From contig CAVTIV010000008.1 of NCBI GenBank assembly GCA_963734865.1, positions 558,001 through 622,000 of the forward strand: DNA of 64,000 nt, in the 5' to 3' direction. Each line of letters starts with the position of its first letter. Position 1 is the first letter of the stretch. This stretch comes from CBDCUW01 sp963734865. GTDB taxonomy: Bacteria; Planctomycetota; Planctomycetia; Pirellulales; Pirellulaceae. Below are positions 57,874-64,000 of the stretch, one piece after another. A program made the translations under genes and the position numbers. Below the pieces are notes generated by a model, which saw only the letters and a list, made by a program, of their open reading frames with translations, was not told the DNA's origin and did no database searches.

Positions 57874-59780
57874 TCGTTACCGACCACGCCGATTTCGGCG
57901 GCCGACGCCCAGGCATTTCCGTTGACTTCCGATAAAACTCGTACCCGAACGTAGCGGCCACGCAGGGGAGTTTCGATGTCGGCAGCTTGCGTGCTACGTA
58001 CCTTGCCAAAAGTCGCTGTGACCACCGGCTCGCCAAATTCGTCGGCTGAATCGCTAACGAAGAACTGTGTCTCGCCAAAGGCGCCGTTCCAGCCGCCGTC
58101 TTGCCGGGCAAGATAGCGAAAGCCGCGGATGTTGTAACTCGCCCCCAGATCAATGACCAGTTCGTGCGGATGCTTGGCAAGTTTGTCGCTGAACTGTGAA
58201 TGCCACAAGGTTCGTGGGTCGCCGTCGATCGCGTTGGAGGCATCTTTCTTATTGCCACGGTTCTCGCTGCTAAAGCGAATCAACTTCATCTGTCCTGACG
58301 GTATCAGATTTTTGCCTTCGATGCGATTCACCTTGCCGGGCGATCCAGAGGGCTGTGTGGATCCCCACTTCGCCTGCCGATCCCGTTCGTGATCGATGCG
58401 ACTGGCGAACGTACCCGATTCGACGGGCGTGTGCGACTGGGCGGCAAAACGTTTCATGCTTGCCAGTTGATCGGGATGTTCATCGGCAACGTCGGTCGTT
58501 TCACTGACGTCCGTGCGAAGATCGTAAAGTTCCCAGGGAGAATTTTGCTTGGGCTGAATCGCCTTCCAATGACCCATCCGCACGGCAACTTGAGGACCGT
58601 ACTCCCAATAGAGAAAATCGTGTTCGGGTTGCTGGCGACCCACAACATCTTCGCCAAGCAACTCGGGCAAAATCGACAGCCCATCGTGAGCCTGCGGCGC
58701 TTTGGCCTTCGTCAGTTCGGCCAGCGTTGGCAAGATGTCGGGCTGGTAAAAGGCCAGATCACTGACCTCTCCGGCCTTGATCTTCTGCGGCCAACGAACC
58801 AAGAAAGGAATTCGCAAACCACCCTCGTACAGGTTGCCCTTGCCACCGCGAAACTCGACGCCCGTTCTGGGGTTCACATTGGGGCCAAAAAAACCTCGTG
58901 GGTAGTCATTGCTAGAGAATCGGTCCTGCCCACCATTGTCACCGGTGAAAAAGACAATCGTATTGCCTTCCAAGTCCAATTCTTTCAATAGATCCAATAC
59001 GGTACCCAGGTTATTGTCGACCATGGTGACCATCGCCGCATAGTTTTTGACGTCCTGTGGTACGCTCGGATCCTTGATCCACTGGTCATCGCGATATTGA
59101 TCCCACGCAGGATCACTCGCCGGGATGTCATACATGCCGTGCGGCGGCGTGATCGGCAAATAACAGAAGAACGGACGATCCTTGTTCTCGCGAATGAACT
59201 TCACCGCCTCGTCCATGATCGCGTAGTGCGAGTACGTTTCGCCCGATCGTCCGCCTTGGTTCCCGCTCAAAACCACCTCTTGGCTATTTCGGATCAAGTA
59301 GGGTGGATAGTAAGAGTGCGCGTGTACCTGGTCGTAGTAGCCAAAGAAAACATCGAAGCCATGATCTTCCGGTACGCCGGTGGAACCTCGACCGCCGGCT
59401 CCCCACTTTCCGAAGCCACCGGTTGCATAACCCGCATCCTTGAGCATCGAAGCGATCGTCGGTTCGCCGGCCCGTAGCGGCGTTCCCCCGTCGTTGGCAC
59501 GCACCGAAGCGTGACCCATGTGTTTGCCTGTCATCAGCGTGCAACGCAGCGGCGCGCAGACGGGAGCACCAGCCAGCGCCTGTGTGAACCGAATTCCCTC
59601 GGTTGCCATGCGGTCGATCCGCGGAGTATGGACTCGCGAATTGCCCATATGCGATAGTTCGTAATAGGCCAATTCGTCCGACATGATGTAGACGATATTG
59701 GGTGCTACGTCGGCAGCACCGAGGGGACAGGCAACACTGGCGGCGACGATCAGCGTAAGAATCTGACAGGTGAATTTCAT
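57870..59780 (-). CDS. Secreted sulfatase with C-terminal discoidin (F5/8 type C) domain (CAPLR)
   Basis: A 636-residue protein with signal peptide MKFTCQILTLIVAASVACPLG. Sulfatase part to ~470: NIVYIMSDELAYYELSHMG, maturation motif C75-A-P-L-R then CTLMTG (Leu instead of Ser), TGGFGKWGAGG, FFCYLPITPPHG, FFTGDNGGQDRF. Residues ~510-636 form a discoidin/F5/8C-like carbohydrate-binding domain (NAIDGDPRTLWHSQ, ELVIDLGASYNIRGFRYLAR, GRYVRVRVLSE). Start ATG 59780 begins the signal. The stop overlaps the MFS start by four bases (ATGA). Likely attacks a sulfated extracellular glycan held by the discoidin domain. Confidence 0.88.
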   Translation of the reverse strand: MKFTCQILTLIVAASVACPLGAADVAPNIVYIMSDELAYYELSHMGNSRVHTPRIDRMATEGIRFTQALAGAPVCAPLRCTLMTGKHMGHASVRANDGGTPLRAGEPTIASMLKDAGYATGGFGKWGAGGRGSTGVPEDHGFDVFFGYYDQVHAHSYYPPYLIRNSQEVVLSGNQGGRSGETYSHYAIMDEAVKFIRENKDRPFFCYLPITPPHGMYDIPASDPAWDQYRDDQWIKDPSVPQDVKNYAAMVTMVDNNLGTVLDLLKELDLEGNTIVFFTGDNGGQDRFSSNDYPRGFFGPNVNPRTGVEFRGGKGNLYEGGLRIPFLVRWPQKIKAGEVSDLAFYQPDILPTLAELTKAKAPQAHDGLSILPELLGEDVVGRQQPEHDFLYWEYGPQVAVRMGHWKAIQPKQNSPWELYDLRTDVSETTDVADEHPDQLASMKRFAAQSHTPVESGTFASRIDHERDRQAKWGSTQPSGSPGKVNRIEGKNLIPSGQMKLIRFSSENRGNKKDASNAIDGDPRTLWHSQFSDKLAKHPHELVIDLGASYNIRGFRYLARQDGGWNGAFGETQFFVSDSADEFGEPVVTATFGKVRSTQAADIETPLRGRYVRVRVLSEVNGNAWASAAEIGVVGNE

Positions 59781-59818
59781 AAGGATCACGCTTCGAGGAA
59801 GGGTGTGTGTGTGGTTGA

Positions 59819-60509
59819 CTACAGCGACCGAATCTTGACGTCCTTCAACCAAACGACTTGTCCGTGGTTTTGGAAACCGATTCGTCCGCTGCGTGGCAAT
59901 TCTTTCAGTGCCGTCTTGAATTTATTCGCGCGTACCGTCGGGATTCTTGTTGGGTGTGTCCCAATCGTCGACGTTGACATCATTGACCAAAACACCATTG
60001 ATCGAAACTTGGATTCTCGGACCATCACATTTCAGGGTCAGCCGATTCCATTGGCCAACCGGTTTCGCCGGATCGGATGACGCGGCCTGGGCGTCATAGA
60101 AGGCGCCATTGAGATTCTTGCCATCTTTCTTACCGTGCGATTTCTGAAAACCTTCATCATCCATCAGCTGAATCTCGAACCCTCCCTGCACAGGGTTATC
60201 CTTGTCCGTGCGAAAGAAGACGCCGCTATTGGCGCCCTCGGACAGTTTGTAGGACAGCGAAAGTTCAAAGTTCTGGTAACTGGCTTTTGTCCAGATGTAT
60301 CCCATTCCCTTCTGACGCTTGGTGCCGTCCTTGGCCGACACCGTCTCCATGCGACAAACCATTGCACCGTCTTCATCGATCTCCCATCCGCCCTCATCGA
60401 ACTCCCAGTCGTTCAGATGCTTACCATCAAACAACACCTTTTGATCATCCGCCCAACCGGTCGGAGCGACCAAGATGGACAGCATGCAAGCGGCCATTAG
60501 CTTCTTCAT
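59819..60509 (-). pseudogene. Secreted DUF1080 (3-keto-disaccharide hydrolase-like) protein, frameshifted
   Basis: About 230 residues once repaired. The signal is MKKLMAACMLSILVAPTGWA; then DGKHLNDWEFDEGGWEID, SYQNFELSLSYKLSEGANSGVFFR and QLMDDEG, all typical of DUF1080. After NPDGTR the frame stops; the next frame carries NKFKTALKELPRSGRIGFQNHG and LKDVKIRSL. Two bases missing in a CGCGCG tract at ~59929-59934 restore DGTRANKFKTAL. Members bind or hydrolyse sugars in glycan catabolic clusters. It lies 38 bp upstream of the discoidin-sulfatase gene on the same strand. Confidence 0.8.
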
Positions 60510-60560
60510 TTCAGTTTTCTTCCAGACAGGGGTAAGGGGCGACGTTTCCGTAAAGACGGA

Positions 60561-62015
60561 TCATTTTTTTTCCACTTGATTCGCAGGCGACGCGTTCGAT
60601 GTGAACTCATGAACAATCTTTCCATGCACATCGTGATGCCGAAAAGCAATCGTCGGCACGTCATTCACCTTGTTGACCGATACGCTCAAGAAGCCACCTT
60701 TGACTCGCAGGAATGGTTGCCAGGACGGCTGCTCAGGATTCCCGCCCGCGTGAACATCGCTGGCCGGCCCACATGAGAATTCACGAAGTCCGCTTGTCGG
60801 ATCGATCGACATGTATTGCCAGTGGCGATCGCCGCAACAAGTGAAAAAATTCTTCAAGTCTTGCTGCTTCGTCCACATCCGAAACCGATTGCCCTCGTGA
60901 GCAAACGCATCATTGGCATGATTATCGTTCTTGCCTTTCTCGCGGTCAGGTCCGACAATCGGTGTCGGGCTGATCAAGACGCGAAAATCGGCGTCGCTAT
61001 CCAGAATCGATCGTTGCAGCCATGCCATTTGCTCGGCTCCCCAGATCGTCTTGTCTGGACCATCGGGCATGTCGTTGGGTGAACGATACAGTCGGCCTTC
61101 GACCATCCAAATTTGCAAACCCTTGCCCCAGCGAATCGTGCGATAGGTCGAATCGCCCATCGGAACCTGTTCTCGGAAGACATTGAAACCCTGTTCAAAG
61201 GTCAGCGGATTCATCCACGGCGCCTTCTTGGTCGGCCAATCGTCATTGACCCACGAGTCGTGATCATCCACTTCCCAGTAACCGGGCACGTCGCGGTGGA
61301 ATTCGACGTGACGCGGCAGCGAGTACATCCGCTGCCAATGGTATCGAGCAAGTTCCACGGTCCGCGCTCGCGGCGCTTCGCTGTCTAAGTAAACAGTATC
61401 ACCGGTGGGAACCACAAAATCGAGATTCAGTTTTTGCATCGCGGGGTAGATGTGATATCCGTCGCGATGATCCAAGTCCCAGTACGATTGGCCCGTCACG
61501 ACTGAGAAGCTGACATCTTGCCAAGAGTCGGCGGGGCGCGGAGTACGGAACGAACCCTCGGGCGTTGAGCGAACAGCCGTATCAGGTGCACCTTGTCGCG
61601 ATTCGACCCTCAGCTTGTAACGTGTGCCGGGTCGCAGGTAGTTGAGCCTGAACTGATGACTGAAATCATGATCCGGCTTGACCGTCACCCAAGGCGTGGT
61701 CGTCTCCGTTGACTCGCCATCGGCAAGGAAAACGACTCGCACTTGGCCAACCGCGCCCGGCGTCGCACCCTGGCGATCTTCGACCTTGATCGGCGAAGGC
61801 GTGTAAACGTCTTGTTGTCGCTCGCGTTTGTCGGCCTCACGGTATCCATCCCAATTCCGCTCGGCATCACGTGTGATTCGAGCCCACACGATCGCGGACT
61901 CTTGGCTCACTTCACCGACACGAAACCCCATCGCCATTTCGGCCGCAACTACCCACTGGGCAGGGCAAGACAGCAACAATACGCAAACAAGCATCGAAGC
62001 GTTGAATTTCGTCAT
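60561..62015 (-). CDS. Secreted PhoD-like alkaline phosphatase/phosphodiesterase family protein
   Basis: A 484-residue secreted protein (signal SMLVCVLLLSCPAQWVVA). N-terminal Fn3-like part (RVGEVSQESAIVWARIT, RPGTRYKLRVES) followed by a PhoD-type metallophosphatase core: PTGDTVYLDSE, WEVDDHDSWVNDD, RLYRSPNDMP, and GDRHWQYMS. The metal-binding Asp, His and Tyr positions are in their usual order. PhoD enzymes cleave phosphate mono- or diesters with Ca/Fe; this variant lacks the usual short GDQIYAD wording and is a planctomycete branch. Start ATG 62015; a GTG at 62027 would add four residues. First gene of the long minus-strand run that ends at 51619. Confidence 0.78.
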   Translation of the reverse strand: MTKFNASMLVCVLLLSCPAQWVVAAEMAMGFRVGEVSQESAIVWARITRDAERNWDGYREADKRERQQDVYTPSPIKVEDRQGATPGAVGQVRVVFLADGESTETTTPWVTVKPDHDFSHQFRLNYLRPGTRYKLRVESRQGAPDTAVRSTPEGSFRTPRPADSWQDVSFSVVTGQSYWDLDHRDGYHIYPAMQKLNLDFVVPTGDTVYLDSEAPRARTVELARYHWQRMYSLPRHVEFHRDVPGYWEVDDHDSWVNDDWPTKKAPWMNPLTFEQGFNVFREQVPMGDSTYRTIRWGKGLQIWMVEGRLYRSPNDMPDGPDKTIWGAEQMAWLQRSILDSDADFRVLISPTPIVGPDREKGKNDNHANDAFAHEGNRFRMWTKQQDLKNFFTCCGDRHWQYMSIDPTSGLREFSCGPASDVHAGGNPEQPSWQPFLRVKGGFLSVSVNKVNDVPTIAFRHHDVHGKIVHEFTSNASPANQVEKK

Positions 62016-62110
62016 CACATCGGCCACCCGGCAAAAAAAGGTCGTTCATCCACTGGCATCATCGACTCACCAGCATCGCCTATTGCGAACCGAGATTCTA
62101 GTCGCTCCCC

Positions 62111-62642
62111 TAGTCCCACGACTCCGCTCGCAGGGCCCGATCCGCAAAGTAGTCCTGCGACTCCGCTCGCAGGGCCCCATCCGCAAAGTAGTCCTGCGAC
62201 TCCGCTCGCAGGGCCCGATCCGCAAAGTAGTCCTGCGACTCCGCTCGCAGGGCCCGATCCACAAAGTAGTCCTGCGACTCCGCTCGCAGGGCCCCATCCG
62301 CAAAGTAGTCCTGCGACTCCGCTCGCAGGGCCCCATCCGCAAAGTAGTCCTGCGACTCCGCTCGCAGGGCCCCATCCGCAAAGTAGTCCTGCGACTCCGC
62401 TCGCAGGGCCCGATCCGCAAAGTAGTCCTGCGACTCCGCTCGCAGGGCCCGATCCGCAAAGTAGTCCTGCGACTCCGCTCGCAGGGCCCCATCCGCAAAG
62501 TAGTCCTGCGACTCCGCTCGCAGGGCCCGATCCACAAAGTAGTCCTGCGACTCCGCTCGCAGGGCCCCATCCGCAAAGTAGTCCTGCGACTCCGCTCGCA
62601 GGGCCCCATCCGCAAAGTAGTCCTGCGACTCCGTTCGCAGGG
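62111..62642. repeat. Upstream array of 39-bp hairpin (REP-like) repeats
   Basis: Thirteen complete 39-bp units start at 62119 and repeat without spacers to 62625, with partial units at both ends. Each unit carries the palindrome cctgcga-ctccgc-tcgcagg (7-bp stem, 6-base loop) and the spacer gcccnat-ccncaaagtagt, where only two positions vary (gat/cat and ccg/cca). Because 39 is divisible by three, the array is open in several frames on both strands, producing long false reading frames. It directly precedes the RAYT gene. Confidence 0.95.
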
Positions 62643-62797
62643 CAAAAAACCCTTGCCAGTGACTCGCAAACACCGCCATTTCGTTTCGAGCGCCGCGGCG
62701 TTCGGCGTCGACTTACCGTCGCCGAGCCCCGCGAACGGAGTCGCGGGACCACACTGGCAATGCGCGAACGGAGTCGCGGGACCACACTGGAGATCGC
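62641..62797. repeat. Conserved flanking block with inverted hairpins, copy 1
   Basis: Begins with the short hairpin ggcaa...ttgcc and includes the palindrome cccgcga-acggag-tcgcggg (62728-62747) and a second copy of gcgaacggagtcgc (62764-62777), whose loop is the complement of the array loop, so these REPs face the other way. The same block recurs almost base for base after the downstream array (63665-63822). Confidence 0.9.
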
Positions 62798-62822
62798 TAG
62801 AATGCATCGAGGGGGCACGCTG

Positions 62823-63494
62823 ATGGTTTCGATTCGCGAATTTCAATTTTTTGACCCGGAGGGTGAGGTCACGGTCACTGAAGGCCATTTGCCTCATTGG
62901 ACACAGTCGGGAGCGACTTATTTCATCACGTACCGTACATGCGACTCGATTAGCAAAGTCGCGATGCATCGCATCCTTCGCATGCGCGACGAATGGTTGG
63001 CACACCATGGGATCAACGCTTCTCGGCCCCAGTGGCATCGACAACTGGTGAAGCTGTCCAATCAACAGCAAGCAACGTTTCGCCGAATGTTCGGAATCGA
63101 ATTCGAGAACGAACTCGATCAACTGTCTGGAGAATGCCTCTTAGGGAAGAACGGGATTTCACAGATCGTTGCTGACAGCTTGCACCATTTCAATGGCGAA
63201 CGATACTGCCTAGGAAGCTTCGTGATCATGCCAAATCACGTCCATCTTCTCGTTTGTGTCTTCCCTGAGTTCAATATGTTGGATCAATGTTATGGCTGGA
63301 AGCATTTTCAGTCGCATGAGATCAACCGGGCACTCAGTCGCAGCGGCCACTTTTTCCAATCGGAGAGCTTCGACCACCTGGTCCGCGACGACGAACACTT
63401 CTGGAAGTTTCGCCGTTACATTTCCGACAACCCCACGAAGGCTGGTCTGCGCGAGGGCGAGTATGTCTTGTGGCAACCCAAAATCAAGAGTTAG
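62823..63494 (+). CDS. REP-associated tyrosine transposase (RAYT)
   Basis: A 223-residue Y1-type HUH nuclease of the RAYT/TnpA_REP group, which recognises REP hairpins and cleaves single-stranded DNA. THYFITYRTCDS-like opening (residues 31-42), the metal-binding HUH as MPNHVHLLV at residues 137-144 (His139, His141), and the family C-terminus SFDHLVRDDEHFWKFRRYISDNPTKAGL (shown in pieces, residues 182-209). Phe183 stands where many relatives have a Tyr; Tyr199 is the other candidate nucleophile. ATG 62823 is preceded by the flanking block. The frame is open upstream through the array, which is not protein-coding. Unlike a normal insertion sequence there are no inverted ends of its own; it sits between two REP arrays. 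Confidence 0.88.
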   Translation: MVSIREFQFFDPEGEVTVTEGHLPHWTQSGATYFITYRTCDSISKVAMHRILRMRDEWLAHHGINASRPQWHRQLVKLSNQQQATFRRMFGIEFENELDQLSGECLLGKNGISQIVADSLHHFNGERYCLGSFVIMPNHVHLLVCVFPEFNMLDQCYGWKHFQSHEINRALSRSGHFFQSESFDHLVRDDEHFWKFRRYISDNPTKAGLREGEYVLWQPKIKS

Positions 63495-63513
63495 GGCGCG
63501 GATGTGACCGCGC

Positions 63514-63666
63514 GATCGACAAAGTAGTCCTGCGACTCCGCTCGCAGGGCCCGATCCACAAAGTAGTCCTGCGACTCCGCTCGCAGGGCCCGATCCACAA
63601 AGTAGTCCTGCGACTCCGCTCGCAGGGCCCCCTCCGCAAAGTAGTCCTGCGACTCCGCTCGCAGGG
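63514..63666. repeat. Downstream array of 39-bp hairpin repeats
   Basis: Three complete 39-bp units start at 63533, 63572 and 63611, with partial units at each end, beginning about 20 bp after the RAYT stop. Units have the same hairpin and orientation as the upstream array and the same variable positions; the third unit reads cccct instead of cccat. Confidence 0.93.
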
Positions 63667-63822
63667 CAAAAAACCCTTGCCAGTCACTCGCAAACACCGC
63701 CATTTCGTTTCGAGCGCCGCGGCGTTCGGCGTCGACTTACCGTCGCCGAGCCCCGCGAACGGAGTCGCGGGACCACATTGGCAATCGCGCGAACTTGCTC
63801 GCGGGACCACATTGGCAATTTG
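63665..63822. repeat. Conserved flanking block with inverted hairpins, copy 2
   Basis: Near-identical direct repeat of the block at 62641-62797, including the ggcaa...ttgcc hairpin and cccgcga-acggag-tcgcggg (63752-63771). Toward its end it diverges: a cgcgaacttgctcgcggg hairpin replaces the second copy. The remaining 63823-64000 shows no gene I can support. Confidence 0.88.
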
Positions 63823-64000
63823 CGATGATCGTGGGAAAACCGGCGGCCACCGTTGACTTCAGCAACTGAGCGGCGAATCGCAGGTTGTGATCGAACGGAC
63901 AGGGCACGGTACTCCGGAAATGACATGATACGATTTCCGGGAAAGTAAAGCTCAGGGCGTGGTGGTGCTTGTGGCCAAGGCGTTTCGCCCGCTGGCCACT

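Noticed and set aside
62111..62642. CRISPR array
   Set aside because: Units are adjacent with no unique spacers, the repeat is a hairpin REP-like element, and no cas genes are near.
61743..62822. Long proline/alanine-rich repeat protein upstream of the RAYT, and similar minus-strand proteins
   Set aside because: The 39-bp period is divisible by three, so the array is open in several frames on both strands at once; no start or ribosome site supports any of them.
63823..64000. Start of another gene at the window end
   Set aside because: No start codon with a sustained frame; the last ~45 bases are open but too short to judge.

Overview
The window looks like a chromosome segment of a marine planctomycete of the Rhodopirellula/Pirellulaceae type. 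Seen in the sequence: seven secreted type I sulfatases in 64 kb, two DUF1549/DUF1553 + DUF1501 pairs, PVC-type cytochrome-like proteins, DUF1080-type proteins, a Ser/Thr kinase paired with an ECF sigma factor, an ECF sigma factor fused to a membrane segment and EF-hands, and moderately high GC. I recognise no exact strain.

Layout. 1-7 kb: housekeeping genes. These are the 3' end of a GH57-type amylase/glucanotransferase, a soluble histidine kinase, an LL-diaminopimelate aminotransferase (dapL), rpsT, and a siroheme/molybdenum cofactor run (cobA-hemD fusion, AhpD-like gene, mobA, moeA). 7-11 kb: DUF1501 + DUF1549/1553 pair (minus strand). 11.7-15.2 kb: ECF sigma factor and membrane Ser/Thr kinase. 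15.2-24.8 kb: a compact plus-strand unit of two secreted nucleoside hydrolases, two sulfatases, ribokinase and a complete ribose-type ABC importer (rbsB, rbsA, rbsC). It suggests extracytoplasmic nucleoside cleavage followed by ribose uptake and phosphorylation. 24.9-41.3 kb: sulfatases, a ceramidase-dehydrogenase-cytochrome fusion, a Tat-exported TIM-barrel protein, a cytochrome c peroxidase, the sigma/EF-hand fusion, a Na/Pi cotransporter and a class II DAHP synthase. 41.7-51.4 kb: a Gly-rich secreted protein behind a good sigma-54 promoter match, a TolB-propeller amidohydrolase, an esterase remnant, and a coupled DUF1549 - DUF1501 - EF-hand unit. 51.6-62 kb: a minus-strand run of three sulfatases, a PQQ-type propeller, an MFS transporter, a DUF1080 protein and a PhoD-like phosphatase. 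62-64 kb: a REP-associated tyrosine transposase (RAYT) flanked on both sides by arrays of a 39-bp hairpin repeat.

Two cross-cutting observations. First, eight genes are split by eleven clean single- or double-base frameshifts, including the class II DAHP synthase, which should be essential. In nearly every case adding or removing one or two bases restores family-typical sequence. I read this mainly as an indel-prone assembly, not decay, and annotate the full restored extents. Second, the RAYT with its two-sided hairpin array and duplicated flanking block is the most unusual DNA-level structure in the window. The nucleoside hydrolase/ribose/sulfatase unit is the most interesting metabolic one.
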